A DNA stretch of 64,000 nucleotides from NCBI RefSeq assembly GCF_036825535.1, contig NZ_CP098812.1, forward strand, positions 1,612,001 through 1,676,000, given 5' to 3'. The stretch comes from Parasalinivibrio latis (GTDB lineage: Bacteria; Pseudomonadota; Gammaproteobacteria; Enterobacterales; Vibrionaceae). Positions 9,240 through 18,368 of this stretch are shown here, piece after piece. A program made the position numbers and the translations under genes. Numbering within the stretch: the first letter of the stretch is position 1; each line of letters opens with the position of its first letter. Under the pieces are notes generated by a model. It had not been told where the DNA came from, did not search any database, and saw nothing but the letters and a program-made list of their open reading frames with translations.

Positions 9240-10244
9240 TTATCGTGCTACAACGGAGCCTCTGACAACCAGTTCTGGTTTAACTTCAAATACCTGCTGG
9301 GTGTTGTCTCGATTATTGATACGCTCGAGCAAAAGTTTTACTGCCGTTTTACCAAGACGTTTCTTAGGCTGGTGGACTGTCGTCAGCGGCGGTGAGAAGT
9401 AAGCTGCCAGCTCAATGTTGTCGTAACCCACCACAGAGATATCTTCCGGGACTGAAAGGCCGCTACTACGGAAAGTGCTGATGGCGGCAAGTGCCATAAT
9501 GTCGTTAAAACAGAAAATAGCAGAAGGTCGATCTGTCATGGCCGCAAATTTCTTGGCTGATTCTACCGCCGTCTCGGTTTCGAAGTCACCTTCAAGGATC
9601 CAGTCCTTGTTTACAGGTAAACCAGCTTCTTCCATTGCTTTCGTGAAGCCGTTCAGACGTTCCTGACAGGTCAGTTTATCAAGAGGGCCTGCCAGACAGC
9701 CGATTGCACTGTGTCCCTGTTCGATAAGGTATTTGGTAGCAATATAACCGCCCAGTTCAGCGTTATCCTGAATAGAGTCTGCGCTGATATGGCGAGATCC
9801 CCAGTCCATGACCACCATCGGCAGGTCTGCGCGTTGACGCTCCAGGTGGGAAATCAGGTCATCACTGAGGTCAGAACACATGACCAGCAAACCATCGACG
9901 CGCTTTTCTGCCAACATTCGCAGGTAATCGCGTTGTTTGGTTGGGTTACCCTCAGTATTACAGAGAATCAGAGTGTAGCCTTCGCGGTAGCAGTATTCTT
10001 CTACACCATGAACCACTTCAGCGAAGAAAGGGTTGGTTGATTTAGTGACCAACATACCAAGCGTGCGAGTAGAGTTGCACTTCAGGCTACGTGCCACTGC
10101 ACTTGGGGCATAGTTTAGGTCATCAATCGCAGACCAGACTTTCTTTTGTGTCGCTTCAGCAACAAAACGGGTCTTGTTGATAACGTGAGAGACAGTAGTG
10201 GTGGAGACACCCGCCAACCGGGCAACATCTTTAATCGTAGCCAT
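9240..10244 (-). CDS. purR: LacI-family purine repressor PurR
   Basis: A 334-residue repressor. The N-terminal helix-turn-helix and hinge (IKDVARLAGVSTTTVSHVIN, then KTRFVAE and SAVARSLK) are nearly those of PurR. The core shows KRVDGLLVMCSDL, VVMDWG, VVGYDNIELAAYFSPPLTTV and HQPKKRLG, again PurR features, in the Vibrio variant (residues CNTEGNPTKQRDYLRMLAEK). It binds hypoxanthine/guanine and represses purine synthesis genes. The gene stands alone with its own terminator. Its presence in the same window as punR/punC, which E. coli also keeps near purR, supports the assignment. RbsR or CytR are less likely. Confidence 0.82.
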   Translation of the reverse strand: MATIKDVARLAGVSTTTVSHVINKTRFVAEATQKKVWSAIDDLNYAPSAVARSLKCNSTRTLGMLVTKSTNPFFAEVVHGVEEYCYREGYTLILCNTEGNPTKQRDYLRMLAEKRVDGLLVMCSDLSDDLISHLERQRADLPMVVMDWGSRHISADSIQDNAELGGYIATKYLIEQGHSAIGCLAGPLDKLTCQERLNGFTKAMEEAGLPVNKDWILEGDFETETAVESAKKFAAMTDRPSAIFCFNDIMALAAISTFRSSGLSVPEDISVVGYDNIELAAYFSPPLTTVHQPKKRLGKTAVKLLLERINNRDNTQQVFEVKPELVVRGSVVAR

Positions 10245-10643
10245 TATTATTAATCCACTTCAGACCTACAGGCCGGCAATGCTGTCTATCACCAATCGTT
10301 CGATACCAATGAATTAATCCAATTGGTATAACACAAAAACGCCGCTGTACGTCGCGGCGTTTGGTCTCGAATTTGTTATAAATTTGAGCAATATATGAAC
10401 AGCAATGCTTACAAAAATTCTCATAGCTAATCGCTTGCGTTCACAGTTTATATTCGAAGGGTCTGCCGGGCAATGCTCTTATGTACATATGTCCCATTCA
10501 TAAACAAAAATGAGAAATTTAGCGCGGTTTTAACGGAAATTTTCCGGATTTTGCTTTGTTGGGTAACGAAATATGCACAGTTTGGGTGAGTAAAAAACCA
10601 TTAGAGGTACTGGTGTGGTGTAAGAATGTGCAATTTTAGGCAG
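10245..10643. other. Intergenic region upstream of purR
   Basis: Between divergent-side purR and the end of the haem ABC operon. It contains a palindromic repeat (10302-10330) and a 9-bp GC-rich hairpin AAACGCCGC / GCGGCGTTT (10337-10362) with no T-run on either side. The remainder is AT-rich and probably holds the purR promoter. No PurR box was recognised. Confidence 0.4.
10302..10330. repeat. Short intergenic palindromic repeat, copy B
   Basis: GATACCAATGAATTAATC followed by CAATTGGTATA gives inverted ATACCAAT / ATTGGTAT arms. It is the shortest of three related copies in the window (others at 1398 and 30350). Confidence 0.65.
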
Positions 10644-11435
10644 CTAATTGACTGACAAGACCGGCGTTGCAAGTCTGGGGTGAGACGAAATATCGAATTT
10701 GCAGTGGTAGATCTCGGCCAATTTATTGGACGTCATTACTTCCCATGGTGATCCATCCATTACCAGCTTTCCGTTGTCCATCACAATGACCCTGTCGGCA
10801 TAGCGGGCCACCAGATTTAGGTCGTGCAGTACAGCAATCACAGCACATCCTTGGATTGCTATTGACTGGAGTGTGTTCAACAGGCTGTGCTGGTGGTGAA
10901 GATCCAATGCGGAAGTAGGTTCGTCCAGCAAAAGCATGTTTTTTCCTTCGGTGAGGCTTAGTTGGACAAACAGGCGGGCGAGCTGGCAGCGCTGCTTTTC
11001 ACCGCCGGAAAGGGATGGGAAGCTGCGTGAAGACAGCGGTGCTATCCCGGTCTTATCCATGGCGGAGTGCACCAAGGGTGTCAGTTTGTGACGCGGTAAC
11101 TTTAACGGGTAGCCTCCCATTTCGACGACTTCCCGGACTGTGAATGGAAAATTGAGGCTGCTGTGTTGGGGAAGCATCGCCACATGGCGGGCTAGGTGTT
11201 CCGGCATCCAGCTTTTTCTCGGCGTACCCCAAAACGCCACATTGGTATGTTGATTAGACATCACCTGACTGAGAAGCGTACTTTTTCCCGCGCCATTCGG
11301 GCCGATAATCGCAACAAGTTCACCGGGTTTGATGCCGAGAGTAATGTTGTCGATCAGTTTTTTCCGGCCTTGGCGAATGGTGAGGCCAAAAACCTCCAAA
11401 GGCAGTTTTGTCTCATTCGGCATTGTGTTGTGCAT
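10644..11435 (-). CDS. hmuV: Haem ABC transporter ATP-binding protein HmuV/HutD
   Basis: A 263-residue cytoplasmic ATPase for haem import. Walker A GPNGAGKST, signature LSGGEKQRCQLARL, Walker B MLLLDEPTSALDLHHQ and the switch VLHDLNLVARYAD are all in place. The FecE/HmuV-like VAMLPQHSSLNFPFTV segment supports a haem/siderophore type. I chose the ATG at 11435, which overlaps the permease stop as TAATG and implies coupling; a longer frame (11471) would lie inside the permease gene. It is the last gene of hmuT-U-V. Confidence 0.88.
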   Translation of the reverse strand: MHNTMPNETKLPLEVFGLTIRQGRKKLIDNITLGIKPGELVAIIGPNGAGKSTLLSQVMSNQHTNVAFWGTPRKSWMPEHLARHVAMLPQHSSLNFPFTVREVVEMGGYPLKLPRHKLTPLVHSAMDKTGIAPLSSRSFPSLSGGEKQRCQLARLFVQLSLTEGKNMLLLDEPTSALDLHHQHSLLNTLQSIAIQGCAVIAVLHDLNLVARYADRVIVMDNGKLVMDGSPWEVMTSNKLAEIYHCKFDISSHPRLATPVLSVN

Positions 11436-12472
11436 TACAGAATCCGCCCTTTTTGTTGAATCAGAAGCCATACAAAGAACGGGCCTCCCAGAAGCGCCGT
11501 GATAATACCCACAGGCATTTCTGCCGGAGCAACCAGTGTTCTGGCGAGAATATCAGCCGCCAACAGAATAGCTGCGCCACCTATGGCAGATACTGGCAAT
11601 AAAACCCGGTGATCGGGGCCGCACAGCATCCTGCTGATATGTGGGATCACCAGGCCAACAAAACCAATAATTCCACAAAGGCTGACAGCTACTCCCACTC
11701 CTGCCGCTACAGTTAGGATCACGCCTCTTTTCAGCGCGCTAACCCGGACACCTGCGTATTCAGCATCTCCTTCACCGAGAAGGAAGGTGTTCAGTGATTG
11801 TCTCCATCGGAATGACAGCGTGCCGATAACCAACAGCGTGGTGGTCGCCAGAACCACAGAATCCCAATCAGCTGCAGCAAGCGATCCCATGGTCCACATC
11901 GTTATGTCCCGGAGTGTTTGGTCATCAGCTATATAATGGGTCACCCCCAAGATGGCACCGCTTAGTGCGCTGACGGCGATACCGGCTAACAGCATCACTG
12001 GAACAGAATGACCGTAAGGTGTGCGTCCAATACGGTATACCAGCAGGGTTGTTAAGGCCGCACCGACAAATGCGAAAAATGGCACCGGCCCGAACAGCAC
12101 GAAATCAGGGTTGAATCCGGGAAAGCTGGCGTAATACACCATAGTCAGTGCGGCTCCCAGGGCAGCCCCGCCAGAAACACCTATAATCCCTGGTTCTGCC
12201 AGAGGGTTCCTGAAAAGCGTCTGCATCATGGCTCCGGATGTCGATAAAATGGCCCCTACAGTCAGGCAAAGCAGGGTTCTGGGTAGGCGAATGTCCCGGA
12301 TGATGAGCTCAATGTGGCCGGGCAGTGTACCAAGGCCAGGGATGATCCCTTTGAAGCTGTCACTTACTGAAATAGGCATTGCGCCGCTTGTAAGAGAGAC
12401 CATTGCAAGGATAGTTAACACTGACAGTAAACAGCCGTATACCCAGTTGGTTGGCAGACGTTTGATAATCAT
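11435..12472 (-). CDS. hmuU: Haem ABC transporter permease HmuU/HutC
   Basis: A 345-residue FecCD/BtuC-family inner-membrane permease, about ten helices. Family signatures include IRLPRTLLCLTVGAILSTSG, RNPLAEPGIIGVSGGAALG and GFVGLVIPHISRMLCGPDH. It forms the channel through which haem handed over by HmuT passes, driven by HmuV. It starts 14 bp after the hmuT stop, so the three genes form one operon. Confidence 0.9.
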   Translation of the reverse strand: MIIKRLPTNWVYGCLLSVLTILAMVSLTSGAMPISVSDSFKGIIPGLGTLPGHIELIIRDIRLPRTLLCLTVGAILSTSGAMMQTLFRNPLAEPGIIGVSGGAALGAALTMVYYASFPGFNPDFVLFGPVPFFAFVGAALTTLLVYRIGRTPYGHSVPVMLLAGIAVSALSGAILGVTHYIADDQTLRDITMWTMGSLAAADWDSVVLATTTLLVIGTLSFRWRQSLNTFLLGEGDAEYAGVRVSALKRGVILTVAAGVGVAVSLCGIIGFVGLVIPHISRMLCGPDHRVLLPVSAIGGAAILLAADILARTLVAPAEMPVGIITALLGGPFFVWLLIQQKGRIL

Positions 12473-12486
12473 TCCCTGGGTTATCC

Positions 12487-13353
12487 CTAGTGTGCCGTTC
12501 CTGGTCCCGTACCGATGCTGTTTTGCAGGCGCGAAGCTTCAGCGAGGGAAAGCAGCGACAACCCGCCCAGTAACGCTCGGCTGTTGAGGTTGTAAACAGC
12601 GTTATTTTTCACTGCAGGTGTCAGGGAAAGGGTTGGAAGGAGTCGTAAAAGCTGGGTCTGTTTTTTTTCTGCAGGTTTTCCTCGCTGGCTGACGAGAATA
12701 AAATCGGGCTGCAAAGCGGCAATCGCTTCACCGGAAATGGGCTTGTAACCATTAATATCATTAGCCGCATTTTCAGCCCCCATTAAAGCGATAATCTGGT
12801 CAGCCGTTGTATCGTTTCCTCCTACACTGGGTGAACGTCCGGCATGGACAAGAAGAAAGAGCCCCCGCTGATTAAGTGCGCCACGTTTTAATCCGGCTAA
12901 CTGTTTATCTACATCTTCAGAAATCTTCTCCGCTTGAAACTTGGTTCCGGTGATTTCTCCCAGTTGCCGGATGCGTTTTTTAAGACCCGCAACACCGCCT
13001 CCGGATTCAAACGAAATGACCTCAACGCCACTTCTTTTGAGAATATTGAGCGTATCTTTACTTCCCATGGCATCGGAACCAATCAAGTGTGATGGCTTGA
13101 GGGAGAGGATGCCTTCCGCAGAAAGCTGTCTGTGGTAACCGATGACTGGCAGGTCGCGCTCATTTTTTAACTGTGTTGTGGAATCAACGCCAATCAAAAG
13201 CTCTGCTGCACCCAAAGACTCGATAATGTCAGAAATGCCAGCTCCTGCGCTGACGATAGCCGGTTTATCAGTTGCCTGGGCTGAGAATCCTACAGTGACA
13301 AGCAAAGGGATAATTCGCAAAATAACCGCAGACAGTGAAAGGGGAAGCCTCAT
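12487..13353 (-). CDS. hmuT: Periplasmic haem-binding protein HmuT/HutB
   Basis: A 288-residue class III periplasmic binding protein. A signal peptide covers about residues 1-27, ending near VGFSAQATD. The mature domain has GIDxTT-like IGVDSTTQL and VIGYHRQLSAEGILSLKPSH; the Tyr in GYHR corresponds to the haem-ligating Tyr of ShuT/HmuT-type proteins. It binds haem released by the outer-membrane receptor and docks on HmuU. The upstream region shared with the divergent receptor gene carries a Fur-like box, so iron repression is expected. Confidence 0.88.
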   Translation of the reverse strand: MRLPLSLSAVILRIIPLLVTVGFSAQATDKPAIVSAGAGISDIIESLGAAELLIGVDSTTQLKNERDLPVIGYHRQLSAEGILSLKPSHLIGSDAMGSKDTLNILKRSGVEVISFESGGGVAGLKKRIRQLGEITGTKFQAEKISEDVDKQLAGLKRGALNQRGLFLLVHAGRSPSVGGNDTTADQIIALMGAENAANDINGYKPISGEAIAALQPDFILVSQRGKPAEKKQTQLLRLLPTLSLTPAVKNNAVYNLNSRALLGGLSLLSLAEASRLQNSIGTGPGTAH

Positions 13354-13397
13354 GTTGTTAATGCTCTGTTGCTTTGATATTTCGTTGCATTATTGTT

Positions 13398-13416
13398 GAT
13401 AATGAGAATGAGATCA
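13398..13416. promoter_or_regulatory. Fur box between hmuTUV and haem receptor
   Basis: GATAATGAGAATGAGATC matches a run of GATAAT-like hexamers (GATAAT, GAGAAT, GAGATC), the usual form of a Fur operator. It lies in the 143-bp gap between two divergent haem-uptake units, 45 bp from hmuT and 80 bp from the receptor start, so it could control both. Confidence 0.7.
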
Positions 13417-13496
13417 ATTCGTATTTAAATAATATAAGAGTTGTGTTAACTTCCTGCTCCAATTGACATGCCATCAGCAGTTTTAAGGAGGAGTAG

Positions 13497-15515
13497 ATGG
13501 TTTCCTACAATTGGAAAAAGCTTCAGGGTACTTTGCTCACTTTACTCACTTTGCTTTGTGCGCCATTTGCAATACATGCAGCAGAGGAAACGTCGGCACA
13601 CGACAGCGATGAAAAGCTGGTGGTATATGCGACGCGAAGTCCAGATGTGGGCAACAACCCGCTGGTGAATGCGACTGTTGTCAATCACAGTGAGCTGGAA
13701 ATACTCCAAGCCGATTCGGTTCCTCAAGCCCTCAAAACCCTTCCTAATGTGACCGCTTCTGGAGGGCCACGCAGCACTTCCCAAAGCGTGAACATCAGGG
13801 GGCTGGATGGTCAGCGCATCGTGCAGATTGTTGATGGTGCAAGGCAAAACGTGTCCAGTGGCCACCGTGGAACGTATTTCATTGACCCGGAAATGTTGGA
13901 AAGCGTAGAAGTCGTCAAGGGCCCGGTCAGTTCCCTATGGGGTTCTGGAGCATTAGGCGGCGTTGTCTCACAGCGAATGAAATCAGCCTCTGATTTTCTG
14001 AATGCCGGCGAAACATTTGGTGCCTATGTCAGCCAGGGGTACCACTCCAACAACAAAAAAAGCCTGACCAGTGGTTCAATTTACGGCCAAAACGGGGATG
14101 TTGAATATCTGGTAAATGGTTTTTATAACGACAGTGACGACATTGAGCTGGGCAACGGTAAAAAGCTTGAAAATTCAGCCTCCAGACAAAACGGCGGCAT
14201 GGTGAAACTGTCTTTCCAAGTAAACAGGGATCTGACGCTGAATTTCAACAGCCGTATCAACCAGATTGATGAACGGGTACCGAGTAACCCTGCAACAAAT
14301 GCGGGACGTTCTTCGCCTTTGGTTTACCGGGAAACCCAGGACAGCCAGCTGGCAATCGGTGCAGCGTACAACCCGGTAACAGAATGGGTAAACCTTGATG
14401 CCAAGCTTTATTTCAACCAGACCAACTACAAAGAAAACCGACTTGATCAAGGCCAAAAGGACGATACAGACTATGACACCCTCGGCCTCACGCTGATTAA
14501 CCAGAGTAAATTTGATGCCTTAACCCTTCTATACGGTGTGGATGTCTACCGGGACGACTATACAACCAAGCGTGATGACAGCGGAACGCCGGGTACCCGA
14601 CCGGATAATATTGATGCGTCTGCTGACAGCCTGGGTATGTTTTTACAAGCTGATATAACGCTGGCTGAGTCCTGGTTGTTACAAGCTGGTTTGCGGCATG
14701 ATCGGTACAAAGGCAAGGTTAAAAACGGTACCACTCCAGATGCAGAAGAAACAGCGAATTCACCTTCTTTGGGACTGCAGTGGCAAACTACAGACTGGCT
14801 GACACTTTCTGCCCGCTACCAGGAAGCATTCCGTGCGCCGAGTATGGAAGAAATGTTTTCAACCGGTTGCCATTTCTCTATGGGGCCGTTTGGGTGTAAC
14901 ACATTCCAGCCAAACCCGGACCTGAAACCCGAGGAAGCGAAAAATAAAGAGCTCTCTGCTCAGTTGTCTTTTGAAGACAAGGGAATTTTTGACAGTATCG
15001 ACGTCTTTGCGACAGTGTTCCTCAATGATATTGACAACTTCATTGAGCAAACAGTAGGGCGTACTACTACCACATTCAATAATGTCGACGGGGCTGAAAT
15101 AAAGGGCGGGGAGTTGGAAGCGGCATTTGTATCCGGAGCTGCCGCGCTTGATCTTGCGTACGGCAGGGCTGATGGAAAGGCAAAATCTGGGGAGGATCTG
15201 TTTGGTATTCCAGCACAGTCTTTGGCAGCAGATCTTTCCTACTATATTGGAAATACAGGCCTTAAAGTGGGGACACGCTACAGCCATTACTCTGCGCAGG
15301 ATGACGTCAATACAAGCTCCACGAACCAGGGGCCATATGGCAGCTATAAGCTGGTTGACCTCTACGCAAGTTATGAGCCGTTAACCAGCCAGTTGGATGG
15401 TTTAAAAGTGGACTTTGCGATTGATAACGTGACCGACGAGTATTATCGCGTAGCGTGGGAACAGCTTTATGAAGCCGGGCGAAACTACAAACTCAACGTG
15501 CGTTATCAGTTTTAA
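13497..15515 (+). CDS. TonB-dependent outer-membrane haem/haemoglobin receptor
   Basis: A 672-residue outer-membrane receptor. The signal peptide ends near IHAAEE; the TonB box is DEKLVVYATRS; the plug domain (SQSVNIRGLDGQRIVQIVDG) spans ~50-165; the rest is a 22-strand barrel ending in the aromatic RYQF. The haem-receptor signature is present: FRAPSMEEMF at ~445, a Cys/His-containing loop (STGCHFSMGPFGC), then NPDLKPEEA. AAGGAGG precedes the ATG. It heads a receptor-hutX-hutZ operon opposite hmuTUV. It corresponds to HutA/HutR-type receptors of Vibrionaceae, but I cannot decide which name applies. Confidence 0.9.
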   Translation: MVSYNWKKLQGTLLTLLTLLCAPFAIHAAEETSAHDSDEKLVVYATRSPDVGNNPLVNATVVNHSELEILQADSVPQALKTLPNVTASGGPRSTSQSVNIRGLDGQRIVQIVDGARQNVSSGHRGTYFIDPEMLESVEVVKGPVSSLWGSGALGGVVSQRMKSASDFLNAGETFGAYVSQGYHSNNKKSLTSGSIYGQNGDVEYLVNGFYNDSDDIELGNGKKLENSASRQNGGMVKLSFQVNRDLTLNFNSRINQIDERVPSNPATNAGRSSPLVYRETQDSQLAIGAAYNPVTEWVNLDAKLYFNQTNYKENRLDQGQKDDTDYDTLGLTLINQSKFDALTLLYGVDVYRDDYTTKRDDSGTPGTRPDNIDASADSLGMFLQADITLAESWLLQAGLRHDRYKGKVKNGTTPDAEETANSPSLGLQWQTTDWLTLSARYQEAFRAPSMEEMFSTGCHFSMGPFGCNTFQPNPDLKPEEAKNKELSAQLSFEDKGIFDSIDVFATVFLNDIDNFIEQTVGRTTTTFNNVDGAEIKGGELEAAFVSGAAALDLAYGRADGKAKSGEDLFGIPAQSLAADLSYYIGNTGLKVGTRYSHYSAQDDVNTSSTNQGPYGSYKLVDLYASYEPLTSQLDGLKVDFAIDNVTDEYYRVAWEQLYEAGRNYKLNVRYQF

Positions 15516-15526
15516 TGGAATGAGAC

Positions 15527-16051
15527 ATGGATAAGAAAGCACTGCCGGAAAGTGAGCTAACAGAAAAGGTGAAAACAGTCCTCGATGCCGAACCGCACCT
15601 GCATGCGGGGGGAATTGCGGAGAAACTTGGTGTGTCTGAAGGGGAGGTGGTCTTCTCCCTTCCCTCAGGTATGGTGACATCATTGCCAGGAGTCCATGCT
15701 AAAGCGATTCTGGAATCCCTAAGTGAATGGGGCCCGGTGACCACTATTGTTGCCTCCGGTGGTTCTATCTTTGAGGTTAAAGCGCCTTTCCCCAAAGGTG
15801 TGGAAGGACACGGTTATTACAACCTGTTTGGGAAAGAAGGTGAAATACACGGTCATCTCCGGCTTGACCGGGTAAACCGTATTGGCCTTGTCTGCAAACC
15901 TCATCGCGGTCAGGAAAGCTACTTTATCGGCTTTTTTGATAAAGCAGGTCTTTGTATCTTTAAAGTGTATCTGGGCAGGGATGAGCACCGACAACTCTTT
16001 CCTGAACAGGTTGATAAGTTTATGGCGTTGAAAGGGTTAGTAAATGAGTGA
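15527..16051 (+). CDS. hutX: Intracellular haem carrier HutX
   Basis: A 174-residue cytoplasmic protein of the HutX/ChuX haem-utilisation family. It carries the typical N-terminal LHAGGIAEKLGVSEGEVVFS region and the core FNLFG-type YYNLFGKEGEIHGHLRLD. HutX binds haem and passes it to HutZ. It starts 11 bp after the receptor stop and overlaps hutZ by 8 bp. In Vibrio the usual order is hutW-hutX-hutZ; hutW is absent from this locus. Confidence 0.9.
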   Translation: MDKKALPESELTEKVKTVLDAEPHLHAGGIAEKLGVSEGEVVFSLPSGMVTSLPGVHAKAILESLSEWGPVTTIVASGGSIFEVKAPFPKGVEGHGYYNLFGKEGEIHGHLRLDRVNRIGLVCKPHRGQESYFIGFFDKAGLCIFKVYLGRDEHRQLFPEQVDKFMALKGLVNE

Positions 16052-16568
16052 AGTAAAACAGGAACGTCTGCAAAACCGCCTTGGGCCGGAAATCGCTGAA
16101 TTTCGCCAGACTTGCCGGACACTGCAACTGGCAACGGTGGATGCGGATGGCCAGCCCAATGTGAGCTATGCCCCTTACGCACTGGGTGGAAAAGCGTATT
16201 ACATTCTTATCAGCGAACTGGCGCGCCATACACAAAACCTGCTGGAACAACCTGTTCTGTCGCTGATGATGATCGAAGATGAAGTGAACAGTAAGCAGAT
16301 GTTTGCGCGTAAGCGCCTCACATTCGATGCCAGTGTGATGCAAGTGTCCCGCGATACCGAAGAGTGGAGCCAGGGTATCGACGCATTGCATCGCCGTTTT
16401 GGGGAAATCGTATCGGGTCTAAGCTCACTGGCAGATTTCCACCTGTTCCGCCTGACGCCGGTAAAAGGCCTGTTTGTAAAGGGGTTCGGGCAGGCATTTG
16501 AGGTCAGCGGTGACGATATGGTAGATGTGGTTCACCTGAAAGAGGGGCACAGACGAATAGGTCAGTGA
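16044..16568 (+). CDS. hutZ: Haem-degrading protein HutZ
   Basis: A 174-residue flavin-reductase-like split-barrel protein (pyridoxamine oxidase fold). RKTLQLATVD-like CRTLQLATVDADGQPNVSYA begins the barrel, and the C-terminal FVKGFGQAFEVSGDDMVDVV plus VHLKEGHR contains the haem-ligand His known in V. cholerae HutZ. It opens the haem ring to release iron after transfer from HutX. It is the last gene of the operon, followed by a strong terminator. Confidence 0.9.
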   Translation: MSEVKQERLQNRLGPEIAEFRQTCRTLQLATVDADGQPNVSYAPYALGGKAYYILISELARHTQNLLEQPVLSLMMIEDEVNSKQMFARKRLTFDASVMQVSRDTEEWSQGIDALHRRFGEIVSGLSSLADFHLFRLTPVKGLFVKGFGQAFEVSGDDMVDVVHLKEGHRRIGQ

Positions 16569-16610
16569 CATGGGTTATCACGTCAGTAACCGAGACTGCT
16601 TTAATACAAT

Positions 16611-16636
16611 AAAAGGCTCCAAAGGAGCCTTTTATC
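16611..16636. terminator. Bidirectional terminator, hutZ / amino-acid ABC operon
   Basis: A 10-bp perfect stem AAAAGGCTCC / GGAGCCTTTT with a 3-nt loop lies between two convergent operons. A/T-rich arms supply T-runs in both directions. Confidence 0.85.
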
Positions 16637-16645
16637 AGGGCTGGA

Positions 16646-17440
16646 TTACCAAGTACCCGTCAATGTAGGTGGGTTTGCATCGGCACCCCACCATTTACGG
16701 TAAGATTCCTCGTATGCGCCAGAGTTTATATACTCAGAAACAAACATATCCATCCAGCGTAAGAACTCCTGGTCGCCCTTTCTTACACCTACTGCGATAG
16801 GGTCATTTGAGTGCAACCCTGGCAGCGTCACCAGGCTTGGGGTGTTCGTAGCCAGGTAATCAACAAGTGAGCTGTCTTCGATACCCGCATCAACTCTTCC
16901 TTGACGGAGAAGCAGCACGCCATCCGGAGCAAAGTTATCGGTGTAAACGAGTTCTGCGCCAGGGACTTCACGCTTAAGGAAGGTTTCACCTGTTGAACCC
17001 CTGCCTACAACAACGCGTTTACCGGCGAGATCCTGTATAGAATTAATCTTTAGGCCTTTTTGGTGGACAATGCGCAGACCTGCTCGAGCGTATGGAATAG
17101 AGAAATTAACAGATTTGGCTCGCTCCAGGGTGGCTGACATGTTCCCGATAACCGCATCTAATTGATCAGAGAACAGCATGGATACCCGTGCATCACCATG
17201 GACGTCGGTAACACGTGCTTCAACACCAAGTTTCTCTGCCAAGCGCTTTGCCAGATCAACGTCATATCCTGCGGGTTGGTTTTTCTTGTCTCGAAAACCA
17301 ATCGGCTCACCACCCAAGGAAACACCAATCTTAATGTATCCTCGTTCGCGGATGTCTTCTAATTTACCTGCTAATGCTGAAGTAGAACTCAGTGAAAGTA
17401 TGCCTGCCAATATCGTGGCGGCGAATGTTTTGAATTTCAT
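16646..17440 (-). CDS. Polar amino-acid ABC transporter binding protein
   Basis: A 264-residue periplasmic binding protein of the SBP_bac_3 family. The signal peptide ends near SSTSALAG. It has the family N-terminal RGYIKIGVSLGGEPIGFRD, GYDVDLAKRLAEKLG, and ligand-site FSIPYARAGLRIV with GKRVVVGRGSTGE. It is the last gene of a permease-permease-ATPase-amidohydrolase-SBP operon, placed right after an aspartylglucosaminidase. Ligands of relatives are polar amino acids or opine-like derivatives; an N-substituted asparagine is a possible ligand by context only. Confidence 0.83.
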   Translation of the reverse strand: MKFKTFAATILAGILSLSSTSALAGKLEDIRERGYIKIGVSLGGEPIGFRDKKNQPAGYDVDLAKRLAEKLGVEARVTDVHGDARVSMLFSDQLDAVIGNMSATLERAKSVNFSIPYARAGLRIVHQKGLKINSIQDLAGKRVVVGRGSTGETFLKREVPGAELVYTDNFAPDGVLLLRQGRVDAGIEDSSLVDYLATNTPSLVTLPGLHSNDPIAVGVRKGDQEFLRWMDMFVSEYINSGAYEESYRKWWGADANPPTLTGTW

Positions 17441-17453
17441 CGTTTATCTCCCT

Positions 17454-18368
17454 TTAACGTCGTACAGCTACCTTGTGCTCGGGTTTACCCATTCCGGTTC
17501 TGTATACCCAATATTTAATTTCTTCTTCACACCCTACGTTGATTACTCTGTAGTTGTCATCTTTGTCGATAACGTGAATTACCACTCCGGCAAGGAAACC
17601 GGTTTCCAGGCGATGTAATTCAGAAACGGCCATATCTATTGCTTCATCAATCGAATGGCCCAAACGCATTGCCATTACAATCGAGTAGGAAGTGTTGGTT
17701 CGTATGGTCATTTCCCCTGTATGTGTACATGCAGCTGCCCCATAGCGGCTGTCGGCATAAAAACCGGCTCCGGCTATTGGGGAGTCCCCCAACCGTCCCG
17801 GGTATTTCCATGCCCATCCGGATGTACTTGTAGCTGCGTAGATACCTCGATCATTGTCTTTAGTAAGAAATACCGTCGTATCACGGACCTTTTCAGGATC
17901 TGTTATCAAGGAATTAAGATGGGCAAGAGGGCGAGTGGACATATCCGGGTGTTGTTCACCGGTAATGTCCTGTAGCTTTTTTAACCAGACTTGCCTGGAA
18001 TCTTCCAGCAGGGGGTTAGGGCACTCAAACCCCATCTCATAGGCGAATCGTGTTGCTCCCTCGCCAACCAATATTTCATGGTTGAGTTCTTCCATTACCT
18101 TCCGGGCAATGCGCGTGACATGAAAATGGTCTTTCACTGCCCCGACAGCTCCGGTTCTGAGGGTATTTCCATCCATTACAGCGCCGTCGAATTCCATATC
18201 ACCAATCAGGTTTGGCCAGCCTCCATAACCAACACTGCGGACTTTGGGTTCTGCTTCAACTTTTTCGATGCCATAGAGAATTGCATCCAAGCCATTGGCT
18301 CCATTATTAAGCATCTGGGCGGTATCATTGATTCCGGGCCAAGCTTCTGAATTCGATAAAACAATCAT
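17454..18368 (-). CDS. N4-(beta-N-acetylglucosaminyl)-L-asparaginase / isoaspartyl peptidase family
   Basis: A 304-residue Ntn hydrolase of the asparaginase 2 family. The autoprocessing site is D163-T164 (VRDTTVFLTK), with T164 as predicted N-terminal nucleophile of the beta chain. The conserved block downstream is TSTSGW ... GRLGDSPIAGAGFYAD, with SRYGAAACTHTGEM, as in human aspartylglucosaminidase. No signal peptide is visible, so it acts in the cytoplasm. The enzyme cleaves the amide bond of GlcNAc-Asn or related beta-aspartyl compounds. It sits inside an amino-acid ABC operon, sharing TAATG with the ATPase gene, which suggests it processes the imported substrate. Beta-aspartyl dipeptidase activity is the alternative. 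Confidence 0.85.
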   Translation of the reverse strand: MIVLSNSEAWPGINDTAQMLNNGANGLDAILYGIEKVEAEPKVRSVGYGGWPNLIGDMEFDGAVMDGNTLRTGAVGAVKDHFHVTRIARKVMEELNHEILVGEGATRFAYEMGFECPNPLLEDSRQVWLKKLQDITGEQHPDMSTRPLAHLNSLITDPEKVRDTTVFLTKDNDRGIYAATSTSGWAWKYPGRLGDSPIAGAGFYADSRYGAAACTHTGEMTIRTNTSYSIVMAMRLGHSIDEAIDMAVSELHRLETGFLAGVVIHVIDKDDNYRVINVGCEEEIKYWVYRTGMGKPEHKVAVRR

